A DNA stretch of 64,000 bases from Sipunculus nudus (taxonomy: Eukaryota; Annelida; Sipuncula; Golfingiida; Sipunculidae): contig CM049317.1 of NCBI GenBank assembly GCA_026874595.1, forward strand, positions 50,432,401 through 50,496,400. Direction: 5' to 3'. The notes beneath the pieces were generated by a model, which searched no databases, was not told the origin of the DNA, and worked only from the letters and a program-made list of their open reading frames with translations. This document shows positions 24,400 through 36,015 of the stretch, one piece after another. The translations under genes and the position numbers were made by a program. Numbering within the stretch: the stretch's first letter is position 1; every line of letters starts with the position of its first letter.

Positions 24400-25130
24400 C
24401 GCTTTAACTATAGGCCTATACTCCCTATTATCGTAAGCGCTGTTATGAACTCGTATCCTGAATTGCTACACCATAGGGGAGCACTGTATTTTTGTCCAAT
24501 CAGATGAAGCCTTGTGCTGGAAGACACGGCCAAGCGAGGAATACACGGAGCCAATCATGTTCATTTCGTTTTGAGTGACAGCTCATCGCCCTGGTAACCA
24601 TTGAACAGGCCACAGGCTCAAAGACAATTGCCCCAGACGTGGTATGCTTAGGGCCATTGGCACATAGGATGCCCGGCCGGTGAGTTGTAATTCAAACGAT
24701 ACGTAACAACAAAGGCTGCGTGCACACCTCACTGGCTGGTTTCAGTTCTGCAGATAACAGATACATGGCTACCCTAACACAGTCATAATGTCATAATCGA
24801 ATCGGTCGATGATGCGAGAATACAGAGGGAGCAATTAAAATTTGACCGTTAACTCTCACCAAGCGGCGCTTGAAGCGCAGCTATGGGCGGAGCCAGGATG
24901 CCTGTCGCGTGTTTGTTTATTGGCATCTGGTTGGCTGCTTGTCAAATCATACGCACGTTTTTTTCAGCGGACAGCGAACCGCCATCTGGTCTAAATATAT
25001 CATAAACGGTCAAAGCTGGCAGCGTGAAAATCAGTTGCTTCTTTAGAAGCGCAAGATTTCCGCTGCCTCGGGAGAGTACAGTTCACATGTCAAAATGGTT
25101 ATACGCTAGCGTCAGCAACGCAAAGGTACA
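24400..25130. promoter_or_regulatory. Promoter-like GC-richer stretch (left arm)
   Basis: Less AT-rich than its surroundings, with several CCAAT/ATTGG motifs (for example near 24,495-24,560 and 24,600-24,660), a GGGCGGAGC box near 24,885 and TGACAGCT near 24,579. It is conserved in the right arm (about 60,780-61,520). No transcript is identified, so this is suggestive only. Confidence 0.25.
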
Positions 25131-25970
25131 TTCAGATTCAGCCATAATTTATTAATGAAAATGTTTCATTATTAACACCCGTATAATGATTCCTTTATAG
25201 GGATCAAGACTAGATCAAAAAAGTAACATTACTATATGAGTAGCATCCCTGGCAAAAAAAAAATCATAAATCTTAAATCGATCCAAATGTTGTTTTATAT
25301 TCATGTCAGACCCCTTAAAGTATACATCGTTTTAAAATTTGCACAGTGAATACATGGTGTTCATGTTTTTGATTATCATTCGTTTTAGCATTTTAACATT
25401 TTGAATTTTTCTTTTTAGATTTTAAAGAGTACGCTGTTTAAGCACCCAGTAGCATCAAGCCATTTTTAATGGGCTATAATATGAAGCAACACGACTAACG
25501 CAAAAACCTTTTTCTGTTTTTCTCTATTATGTTACAATTTAACTTAAAACTAAAGTTTTAAATATTATTTCAGAAAATATTTATAAATTTCATTTTCAAA
25601 CAAAAAAGACAAAATACTATTAATTTTCTTAATATTAAAATATATACATATATATTACTTTCTGCAATCCATATAATATTTTATCAAAATAATCTAGGTG
25701 TAACATTACCAACGGTAGAACAAGTATTTCAGCAGCACCTTTATAGTCAGGTATTTACGTATAATCCTGAAGTAGTTCAACATATCTACACGACATTTCA
25801 TTTTTTTACATGCTCTTGAAGTTCAAAACAAACAATAGACTATGTCACCTGCATTTACTAATTTCTTTGTAGTACCCCTTCTTTATAATTGGGCTTGGCT
25901 ACCAAACAATATAAATTCGGTCTTTTAGTATTCACTTTGAGCTTGTACCTGTTCATCCATTTATTTATAG

Positions 25971-26170
25971 TTACTGCTCATTGTTCTGTTGATCTACAGC
26001 TGCAGTTTCCCCTCGTGAAGACGCAGGATTAAAAGTAATGTTGGCGATGTAATCATCAGCAAACCCATAGACTGATGCGGACGGCGGGTTCTCATTTATA
26101 AAGTAGTGCCATGGGCCCCAGTAGCTCCCTCCTTGGACGGAGCATTCAAGAGCATGCGATGAGGAGTTAG
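25971..26170 (-). CDS. Unrecognised last exon F (left)
   Basis: A 200-nt open exon after an acceptor-like TTTAG, ending in TAA with AATAAA just beyond. It codes about 65 residues, including NSSSHALECSVQGGSYWG and GFADDYIANITFNP. The right-arm copy keeps frame, acceptor and stop with few changes, which argues for real coding. It is preceded by two bases, so the upstream exon must end in phase 1. Looks extracellular (N-glycosylation-type NIT, a Cys). No family recognised. Confidence 0.45.
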
Positions 26171-26455
26171 CTAAATTTACATTTAAAATAGTATATCATA
26201 ATAAAAGAAAATTATCTAAAGTTTGTATACCACCAGCTAAAACACTTTACCTGATTTAAAATGACATTATTTTTGGGTCTAATATCAAATATAAATGATT
26301 TTTGGATTGATTCAAATGAGGTTTTTTTCCCTAGCGATGTTATCTTAATGCATTATAGTCATTACATCTGGGTCATATGGTACGTGCGAGTTGACAAATA
26401 TAGAAATTATGCGGCCGATTTTAGTGGTCATTCACAAAAATCATCCTCAACAACT

Positions 26456-26603
26456 ATGAGCGGCGACTCCGTAAAACTTATTTTCCTTGGTATGGCCTTG
26501 GTGTTATTATATCTCTCTGTTTCGTGTGCCTGGTTGATATATATTCCGCACATTATTCCCGCTGTCAATAACACCCGCTGCTCGTTGTACCAAGGACTGA
26601 AAG
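26456..26603 (+). CDS. Unrecognised first exon E with one membrane segment (left)
   Basis: From the ATG at 26,456: MSGDSVK, then a hydrophobic span of about 23 residues (LIFLGMALVLLYLSVSCAWL), then IPAVNNTRCSLYQG and a GTATGT donor after AAG, phase 1. Topology resembles a signal anchor or small type-II-like membrane subunit with a Cys-bearing ectodomain. A likeness to BK-channel beta-type subunits is only topological. Open in both arms. The downstream exon is not found on the same strand in this arm. Confidence 0.45.
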
Positions 26604-26639
26604 GTATGTTCCCCCCATTTTCTCCTTTGAGCTAATCAG

Positions 26640-28560
26640 ATTTACCTAATATACCAGTAAATGAATCAAAGTGATTTGTATACTATAACGCGGAGATAAA
26701 CGGGGGGTCCAGTTTTATTTGCATGCTCTGCCATTACACAATGATATAGCTACACTACACCACAGTTCGCCTCGCCCATTGCCTATAGTCCGCCTTACCC
26801 CTTCATGTCCACCTTGTTTTTTTTTTTTTTGCTATAAAAATGATTATTATTTACATTTCAAGGGAAACAATTATAGTGTAGAGTAGAGGATTATAGAACC
26901 TTATTTTCAACAAGGTTATCAAATACCTACCTTACATCTTATTTAACAAACAGAATTATTTGATAATATGAGAAATCAGTCTACGTTTTACAACACATCA
27001 GACCCACTTATGGTGGTCAAGATCATTGGTCACTTGAAAAAACAGCCTACTTTGACAGCTGCTGAAAAAAAAATAACCAGCTAAAACAAAAATGGCTACT
27101 CATGCAGAAACACATCATATCTGCAAGAACATTGTGTAGAGACTAAAAAGTTGTGAAACATCATAAACTTGGGATTTATTGTAAAATTCCTAATTAGGTT
27201 GTAACTACCATAAGTAGTTTTTCCAGGAATTAATTGTAAAATATAAACATTTTTAGAAAATAATCAGCAGAAAACTGGTGGACAGCAAGTGGTGAATCGG
27301 ACTATATAGTTAGGCTGAAGGGTGTGAAAAATTTGGAATCGAGTATTCGATAGCCATTACCCGGCTCATGCAGACTCACTGAAAAACGTTTTAATGATAC
27401 TATAAAAAGTTACGTTTTGTCCCAATTGGGACAACTCATATATAAGATTTAAATTAAAAAAAAACCATATATCATTTTGGCTGACTACCAAAGGAAACAG
27501 TCGAGACACATATATATATATATATACTTCCTAAGTCGTATCCACCTGTTTTATACGTTGTTATGGTTCTCCGTGTAAGTAAACACAATCCACTTGTATC
27601 TGTTTCTTTGAAAAAGTTCAATGTATACAAAGCCTGGTTTCATACGATAACGACAAAATCAGGTAATATTTTCAGATAAGTTGTGGTATACCGAATTTTA
27701 AAGCCAGCTTTTCACTTACTCTTTCTGTAGATTTTTTTTTTTCTGGCTTACTCTGCGTACATATTAAAGAACTGTTTGTATTTCCTCTTACGAAATATTC
27801 TTATTACGCATCTGTGACGCATGTATAAGCTTGTTTGAAGATCTACGTACATGCCATCTACATGCGACTACTGGCTTCTATTCCATGATGAATAATGAAC
27901 AAAGCATTTGAACCACTCAAATGTCTTGCGCGCACTTGTTTTAGGCGGCCTCCTACACGTATCTGTATTGCACTATTCAGATCACACGTTTAAAATTGCC
28001 AGAAGGACGTCGAGATGTTTATGAAAAAAAGCTATTCCAACTTTGATTAACCTCCATCGCCTGCGAGTCATCTCCCCATCCTTGAAGATAAATTGACGCC
28101 ATTGGAACTGGTACATGTCTGTTCATTATTCATGAAATAGACGACAAGCGGCAATCAAAATATCTGATAGCGTTCAGCGGCCTGGTCATTGATAGAAGGA
28201 AGATGATATTTAGGAATGTTCTAAAATATAAAATTATAGAGAAACTATCAAATCTGATCGCAGACTAAGTGAAAAGGGTGTAGTCTCACTGAAGAATCAG
28301 TTTTCAGGATCAGAACTACGTCATTCTTTAATCTTAGTTTCATGGCAAAATCATTCTTTAATAATAATAGTTTCAAATTCTTATTACTATAGTTTTGAGA
28401 AAATACACGATAATCTTAGGCTACGTGGTACTATATGGTGAGATTAAATTTAATTAAACTGAGATTATGCATCATGGTCTAGGATAGCTTTCACTCAAAT
28501 TTCCAGGTCCATGTTCTAAGTCCGCCCATGATTATCGCACGCCAGAGAACTTATGAATAA
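26640..28560. other. No gene seen (left arm)
   Basis: AT-rich sequence conserved with 57,345-59,270. Includes a short repeat related to 3,690-4,180 (27,720-27,980). No further exon found downstream of E. Confidence 0.5.
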
Positions 28561-28564
28561 CTAA

Positions 28565-29637
28565 CTAGCTGATAAACCCGGTTTACCGGGCTTTTTACCG
28601 GGTTCGGGATATGTTTAAATTGACAGGATTGTTTGATCTTTTTTTATTTTAAAAATTAAAAGAAAAAAATATAGATTTTCAGTGGTTTACAGTCTCAATT
28701 AGATATATACAAATATTTAGTAAACATTTATTTTGTGGCGCTATGCTCGTGGCAAGGAATTCACACACCGGTATGTTGACCTTGAAGACCTGGTCAGTGG
28801 TGATTTTTACATTAATTTGTGGATTGGAATGAAACGCAGGGGCCCTCCGGTTTTCGGTGACCTTTGACTGGTTACTATTCTTGGACGTTTAAAGTACAGG
28901 TAAATGTGAGGAAGACATTAATTCTAGATAGCTTAACATAACCTCTAATTTAATCGAATAGGAAGACATGAAAGATGAATTAAATGTAAGTTTAAAGGCA
29001 AGGAAACTGTTTCTGAAGAGAGAAACGGAAATGTACATACCTCGTTAGTAGCAGAAGCGGACCCCAGGGGAGTCCAGGAGGTCGGTCCCCCTTTCAGCTG
29101 CAACCTTTTTTAATCGTATCAGACCAATTTTGAGACCCATCCCAACCCCAACCTTTTTTTTCCGGAAATGGGGACCTTGTATTGGGTTTTACCATTACCC
29201 TCCTGGGTTGAACCCCTCCTTTTCGTAAAGCGAGCCAGAGTCATGTGTTTTTCACATTGACTGACCACACACGTGAGTCAGAGCCTTTGTTAAATGTCAG
29301 CCCAAAAATGCATAAATCCGTCACTGAAAGCAAGGTTATTCATATGCACGGTAGTCCTGAAATCGGCTTATCGGTTTGAGGTGACCACAAAGAATATCCG
29401 GTCTTTGCCGAAGGCAGTTCGGCTGTTCTCGGTGTTAGCCTCCGCTCATATCAGAAACCACGCAAAAATCACTCAAAATGAGGTGTACAATAAAAATTAT
29501 TTATTCTAATAACGATTATGTCACTGAGGGAACAATAACCTTTAAAATGAGGTATGGCACCGTATTATACGCTACGCGGTTTCAGAAAACATTGCGAACA
29601 GAGGTGGACCGGATTCCTTTTATAAGTATTAGATAGA
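28565..29637 (-). mobile_element. Non-autonomous Helitron (1,073 bp), left arm only
   Basis: On the minus strand the element starts TCTATCTAATACTTATA and ends with a GC hairpin (CCCGGTAAACCGGG), eight bases, then CTAG. It is flanked by A on the 5' side and T on the 3' side with no target duplication. Those are the Helitron rules (5'-TC, 3' hairpin then CTRR, insertion between A and T). The right arm shows the intact empty site at about 57,330-57,352, and the arm offset changes by exactly 1,073 bases across it. There is no Rep/helicase coding, so it would depend on helper proteins from elsewhere. Confidence 0.9.
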
Positions 29638-29754
29638 TACCCTGTAACCGATGTGCTCGTAAGAGAAAGGTTCTTAGGTAGAGAAGCTCCGCATGTCGCA
29701 CATCTGAATTATTACTTTAAACTTTATTTATTTTACACGGATAGCACAACTATA

Positions 29755-29951
29755 GGTATAATAATTGTATTACGAGGCACTCTTCATGGCTCGCAATGGT
29801 GGCGTTCGGTAGTATAGGGGTGGAGGAAACCACCGACCTGGCCACCAGTGTACTTGCCACTCAAACCACTCTCATAGTTTAACCGGGGATCGAACCCGAT
29901 TCGCAAAAGGAGAGAGCCGACCGTTTTACTAACCGATTTACCAGGCCTTGA
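29755..29951 (-). mobile_element. tRNA-related SINE, copy 1 (left)
   Basis: On the minus strand it has a B box GGTTCGATCCCC and a body with GGTTTCCTCCACCCCT and GAGAGTGCCTCGTA-like blocks, shared with 36,377-36,600. The mirror copy is at about 57,054-57,225. It borders the Helitron on one side and gene A on the other. Confidence 0.65.
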
Positions 29952-30059
29952 ATCGAAGTACCATGGAATTTATAATACTACATATTGTACTCATTGAAAA
30001 AAGTAACCTAACCAATAGATCATTCACTGTATTTTTTCCTTTTCCCCAGCTGTACAAGT

Positions 30060-31475
30060 ATGGATTACTTGGCATTGCTCATGATAACGTGTACCTTGTC
30101 CGGCATTGCACATGGGGCAATTGAGGAATCAACTTGGAGGAAGGACTTTGACATAGAATGCCCAGACGGTAAGACCGTAAGGATGATCAGAGGTATGTTC
30201 GATGCATATCGTGGCGTAAAGGATCGTCTTTATGTAGTCCTTTGTGAGAAACATATCGACATCACGTCAGACTGCTACTGGACTGGTTTCAGGAATGAAT
30301 ACGGAGGTCCCATGAGCTTCTTCTGTCACCCTGATCACGTGATAAGAAGCATAGCCAGTATCTATGACAAAAATGCCGCAGATCGAAGGTACATAATTGT
30401 TTTAATGAAGCTGTTTTTGTTTTATTAAGGTATTTAAATGGAACACTTTTAACATTATTGTTAGAAGTATTTGTTGATATAGCCGGTTAAAACCAAGCAA
30501 GTAACGATTAAAATGATTATTTTTTTAAATGATCCATAGATCCATATATACTTTTGAACATCGACACTGTTCCATATAAACTAAAGGGTGGTCTTCAAAT
30601 GCAACTAGAAACATTGAAATACCAATGTAAATTTTAAAAATAAATCAAATTTAAATATATTTGAATTTAATAATATGAAATTTAAACGGGTATGCGACAA
30701 TGCGATAAAAGTGTCAAATATAAAGGCATTTAAATGTCCAAATGTTTCTAAACAGAAACACAGTGTTATATAAGGTGGTCTATTAAGCATTATAACTGTT
30801 GTTCATGAAGCATGGGAAACAGCACACTATTTTGTCAGTTGATTAGCACTGTTTTGTCTGATTTCCAACTTGATGTTCTTTTTGGACTGTTTGGAATTCA
30901 ATCAGCAGCCATAATAACCCCCCCCCCCCCCACACACACACACACATTTTATAAACGTATGGATATAAACAAAGCGTATGGCAGGTGCATTATGGAATCA
31001 GCGTGTGAAAGGCTCAAGAGATTATCTGTATTTCACACACGTAAGTTATCGATATAAACCCCTGTTACTTTTTTTTCAGGTTTAATTTTGAATGTTGTAA
31101 ACAAGCCAATAAGATGCAAGGACACTGCCACTTCACCAAGAAGTATATCAACAAATATGGCCGTATTATGCGCTACACTGCTCCAGAGAACAAAGTCATC
31201 AGGGGCTTCAAAAGTATTTATAATGCATGGATGGGGTAAGGTCGTACCACTCAGTACTTGAATAGCTGCTTTTTATTAGGGCATTTTGTCTCTATTAGAA
31301 CAGACAAATAACTGGCACGTGCTACCCGTGCAATGGTTTTTTTTGTTTTTGCAATGTTGTAATAATAATATTTCAGACTGCCCCGAGCATAATTTCCATG
31401 CGGTTGGCGTTAACGAGACGCGTAAGCTGACAGAAATCCCCTGGTCGATGTTGCACTAACCGAGAGGAACCTTAC

Positions 31476-31552
<77 letters not shown>

Positions 31553-32655
31553 AGAAAAGACCAATGCCATCAACGAGGAAGGGTGTGGTAGGCGGATACC
31601 TTCTACCGAATTGGGGGAAAAATTTAAAATATATACTTTCCTTGGTACATATAATGAATTTCAACGGAAGAATGCACTACTGCATGAATTCTTTTTGTGT
31701 CTGTTGATTTTTTAACTGCTGACAGACTTTGGTGTTAATATGAGCTGACTGAGGCCCCGGTTATGAGTACTGGTAGAGGGGAACTAGGTGAGGATGCGAG
31801 GATATTGGATGGAGGGGGGGGGGGGGGGGCTGAGATGAAGATGCCGCAAAGCGACAGAGGCGAGGCTTGTGAAGTACCGCGTGTCGAAGTCACGGAACGT
31901 TTTAGGAGGGGGGAATGGGGTCTGTCCTCCTCAGTTATAAGGGTAGAATAAAAAATGTCTCCCCTTATTTTATGGGGAATGAAACACATTACAGATAAAC
32001 TTCAATGCCGTCAGTATCGTCATATTTTTGTCAATATTCTTTCAATTATATGCATATATAATATAACATTCAGAAAATTTAGCATATTGCCTGGGCAATT
32101 TGCCTCTTTGAAATGTCATAATGTCTTGGCCCTTTGAATATTTAAATCAGAACCTAGCAAAATTATTTGTATATTGTATGCATAAAGCCATTATATTACA
32201 CCCATCTGAAACCCTTCCGAACAAAAAGTCATCCGCAGTAACTACATCGGTAATTAAGTTTGTCATTGGACCTAATACATAACGATGCAAGGCGCAAAGT
32301 CTGGGGTTGCTTTTCTTTATTAAGCGTGTATTATTTTAGTCCTAAGATGTTTTGGTCGGAAAAGATGGGGGCGCCACTGCCACCCTTTAAATCCGTCTCT
32401 TGTATTTCATGTAGCTAGTTATAAGTCATGTATTTAATTATGGTGACAAATTCTTATCTGACAAAGATAAAGAAGTATACATAGGCCTTGCACATTAAAA
32501 TGTCATAGCACGCCTCCAATACACAAAACTGAATGTTAACACTAATAAACAATACTAAGTTATTGTACAGTGGTTTTATAAGCTTAATTATACCGTATCT
32601 TGGTTTCAGTGATCGTGTGTGGAAGGTTTATGTTTGTGAACAAATGGAAGAGTAA
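30060..32655 (+). CDS. Dermatopontin-like secreted protein, gene A, left copy
   Basis: There are three coding exons: 30,060-30,388, 31,080-31,235 and 32,610-32,655, with GT donors and AG acceptors and both introns in phase 2. The product is about 176 aa. Residues 1 to about 19 form a signal peptide (MDYLALLMITCTLSGIAHG). The body shows the dermatopontin pattern: paired Cys, a CYWTGFRNEYGG block, and three DR-aromatic-x-x-x-C type motifs, one per exon (DRLYVVLC, DRRFNFECC, DRVWKVYVC). Family knowledge: dermatopontins are small disulphide-bonded extracellular-matrix proteins that bind proteoglycans, and related proteins occur in mollusc shell matrix. A tract ending in CCCCAG just before the ATG (AG at 30,048-30,049) looks like an acceptor, so a non-coding 5' exon probably lies upstream. 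AATAAA is at 32,728-32,733. Matrix or shell function is inferred from family only. Confidence 0.88.
31490..31554. repeat. GT then GA microsatellite in intron 2 of gene A
   Basis: A (GT)n tract followed by (AG)n. The right arm differs here, with AC and long TA tracts at 55,460-55,552. Confidence 0.9.
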
Positions 32656-33077
32656 ATCCATCACTTGGCAGTTCCCTTGGTCATACCGCATGGATGTTCC
32701 ACGTCACCTGATATTCAGAATTAATCAAATAAACTGCTTTAAAACTTGTACATGAATATAAATTATTCTTCTGTGTGCTTTGTGAAAGAGAGTAGACTTT
32801 AAGTCTCGTTGCCGGATCATATTTTTACTATCTGTTTATCCTTACTTTTGACATGCGAAGACCCTTTTTCAAGGAAAGGTCCATGGCCTGTTGTTGGCAC
32901 TATCTATTGACTGAGGATGAAGGTATTCATACGATACAGATGATATGTTAGTATTAAGCCTTCTGGATTTCAGGTTTTATATGCACGGGGATAGAAATAA
33001 TCCAGAAGTCATAACCTGCCGTTAAGACATAAGAGTGAATCAATGATTTTCTAGCGATATTTCACCATTATGCCATC

Positions 33078-33145
33078 GAGGCATCGGCTGGGTTTGAACC
33101 GGGGACTTTCAGCTCCGAACCACTAGGCTACGCCCTACCCGGTAT
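33078..33145 (-). mobile_element. Short tRNA-like sequence (left)
   Basis: A box TAGCCTAGTGG and B box GGTTCAAACCC are both good, but they are only about 20 bases apart, so there is no anticodon arm and no functional tRNA. It probably heads another SINE. The mirror is at 53,518-53,585. Confidence 0.55.
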
Positions 33146-33168
33146 TTGTATATATACATGTACGCAAA

Positions 33169-34045
33169 ATGACAGCCCCCATGAGCGGTTTCGAGAACCT
33201 GGCAGTAATAATACTGTCAGGGTTCGATAGGGCCCAGGGGATGCGACACGTAAGTACTCCGAGGGGAGCGTTCAGGTCAGAATCCATGTATGGACAGAGT
33301 TTAGGGTTAAGTTTAGAAGGGATAACGCTCTTTTTGGACCACGCTCATATCCTCAAATTATTTGTAGGATTTCTATAGACACCGTGGCGCATTGTTGTTA
33401 AATAGCTCCAAAGCCCCTGCAGCTGGCCTCAGAAAATTTTGTAAGCAAAGATATAATGCATCAAATATGATAACATAGTTGTATGTGAGCCCAAAGAACT
33501 GTTTTATCACTTATCCTATATGTGTGTCATCGTAAACCATACCATTTGTCAGTTTCTTAATACAATGACTGTTCCCGAATATTTCAGGAACTGCCATCAC
33601 AACCAAAATCGTATTGTTACTTGTTTGTGTTTGTAAGACACAGGTGGCGCAACCGGTGTTGATCCACTTTCTACGAAACTAATTCCGAGATAGGTCACAA
33701 TTAAATAATGATATTCTAACTTCCTCCTCTCTCCGTTCCGTCTCCAAATTTATGTACAGACCCAAGGTCACATGACTTTCAAAGCAGAGAAACGGTCTTC
33801 CCAAATACGACCCTTCAGATTGTGTTACAAACTAGCAGCCCCAATGAGACGTTTCCGAAAACTGGAAGTAATTATCCCGTCAGAGTTCCATAAACGATAA
33901 GCGATAAGAAATTACTACGAGGACAGTATCCATGAGAGAATCTATCTTCGGAGAGAATTCGGTGGCAAGAGGATGAGTAATGGTAAAGGATAGAACGGAA
34001 TAACGCATATTTTGGACCACGCCCATATCCTTCATCTATAGTAGA
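33169..34045 (+). repeat. MTAPMSGF repeat, copies 2 and 3 (left)
   Basis: 33,169-33,370 has the full MTAPMSGFENL start. 33,830-34,045 keeps the APM..F.KLE.II pattern but lacks the Met and stops early. Both end in a GGACCACGCTCATATCCTC-like segment. Mirrors are at 53,282-53,491 and 52,615-52,830. Confidence 0.5.
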
Positions 34046-34609
34046 AAATAAGCAAATTCGAGGCTTGAGTGGATCTCGGCATCATTCTGTTCTTAACTGC
34101 GCATTTATAACGCCTGTATACCTAGTCTGTGTCACCGTGTCAGAGAAAATGGTTATTATCTATCCTTCTTTTTCTGGAGGTACCGAGATGTTTTACCATA
34201 ATAGATGCAATCACACGGGCCATTACCATCATAGGCATCACGGATCTTTGATCTTGCTGGTAGTATTTCATCTAATTTTGTTTAGAACAAGTAATTGCAG
34301 ACCAAATGATCGACCACAATTGCCACAGGTCTCGATATGCCGCCAGTAATTGAGATAAGTATAAAAATTGCGATGATGGTGTGAGTTGTTAGTATTTTGA
34401 GTATGTATGTTGACTATTTAGCATTATCGTCATGACGGAATGCACGGAGATAAAATTGTTCTTACAGAACTAACACCTTGTTTTGAGCATTGGGTAACTT
34501 AGCTACAGGCCTGTAACGCAAACAATTCTTATTTCATTGTTCTTTCTTGTTTAGCCGTTCCTGAATGGGGGCTGAATGTTCGGGCTAGGGGTAACTAGCT
34601 AGACAGCTT

Positions 34610-35050
34610 TACTTTAGGGTACCGGCTTTTGCTTAAGAGTAGCGGGTCATACTTTAACATTGAGAGAAGCGGTGTCATACTTAAGAGTAGCGGTGTCATA
34701 CTTGAGAGTAGCACGTCATACTTAAGAGCAGCGGGTTTTTCTTTAGAGTAGCTGTGTCATCCTTGAGAATAGCAGGTTACTAGTATACTTGAGAGCAGCG
34801 GGTTTTGCTTTAGAGTAGTGGGTCATCCATGAGAGTAGCAGGCAATATTTAATAGTAGCGGGTTATACTTGGGAGCAGCGGGTCATACTTGAGAGCATTC
34901 ACAACTGTTCGGCCTTTTGAAACCAGTTCGGCTTAGTCAAAACAAAAGCCCTGCGAAATGGTTTCAAAAGGCAGAAGCGTTGTGAACGATTTTAAGAGTA
35001 GTGGATTACTCTTTTTATACTTGGGAGGAGTGGCTCATTTAAGAATAGGG
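34610..35050. repeat. Minisatellite (~22-28-bp units) with embedded inverted repeat, left
   Basis: About a dozen units around GTAGCGGGTCATACTTGAGA. Within it, 34,898-34,925 and 34,959-34,986 form a 28-bp inverted repeat (TTCACAAC...CCTTTTGAAACCA) with a 33-bp loop. Mirrored at about 51,620-52,055. Confidence 0.8.
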
Positions 35051-35623
35051 CTGTGTATCGCCTACTATTTTCGTATTGCAATATATTACGCTATATTTGG
35101 TAGCATGTTGCGGTAATAGATGTATTGCTTTATTTTGCATTGTATTAATTTACAGGATATGTTTGTTTGCCGGTATATATAACAAGTTGCTTATGTTAGT
35201 TATAATTATCACGTTAAATATAATTTGATCACTTACTTATTGTTGACCAGAACTAGATGAAAAATAAAATCAGTTTTCTTCAAGTCTTATATGTGCAAGT
35301 TACTTGGCAGTAAGGTACTTCTGAACTGTGATTTCGCACAGAGGGATAGATAGATGCCGTTCTTTATCAGTTATACTGTATGTAATTGACACTTCAGTTA
35401 TAAAAATATGCAAGGATTGGATATTAATTAGTGATTATTAATTAACAATTTATATATTTCTTTTTTTAATTTTTTTTTGTTTGTACCACTACGTCATAGA
35501 CAAGAAATAAGATTTCCTTGGACGGACAAATATATCATTTTCAACGTCATGGATTTGTGATAATGCTTTTATTAGGTGAACACAACTCATTCCAACAAGA
35601 ATTTAACCAGAATTTTGAAATTG

Positions 35624-35973
35624 TTATTTCTCTATCTGGCTGCAGATGTTGAGTTTCCATCGATGGTCTCTGAAAGCAAAAATTAGATTAAATAATATGG
35701 TGTTTGAATTTCGTGAATTTTCTTGGAGTACCAGATTAAATTTAGGAATGAAAATAACTTCCTTATGGAGAGGCACACAATTTTGAACGACCGAACTACT
35801 TTCATTAAAAAATCAGCTTTAAGTCGTGAATTGTACCATGATTAAGTAAAATCATTATAGTTTAATACTAACTTTCATTAAATAATCCTCTATTTGAAAC
35901 TGCCCACATAAAATATAAAGACAAAAGGTAATAGTTATATGCTTTAAATGATGGAAATTGTTACAATAATAAA

Positions 35974-36015
<42 letters not shown>

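Noticed and set aside
33078-33145. Possible tRNA gene on the minus strand
   Set aside because: A and B boxes are too close to leave room for an anticodon arm.
34065-34349. 94-aa plus-strand frame, also open in the right arm with a 12-bp in-frame gap
   Set aside because: No signal peptide, family or splice context, and it overlaps the secreted-peptide frame on the other strand; a chance open frame is more likely.
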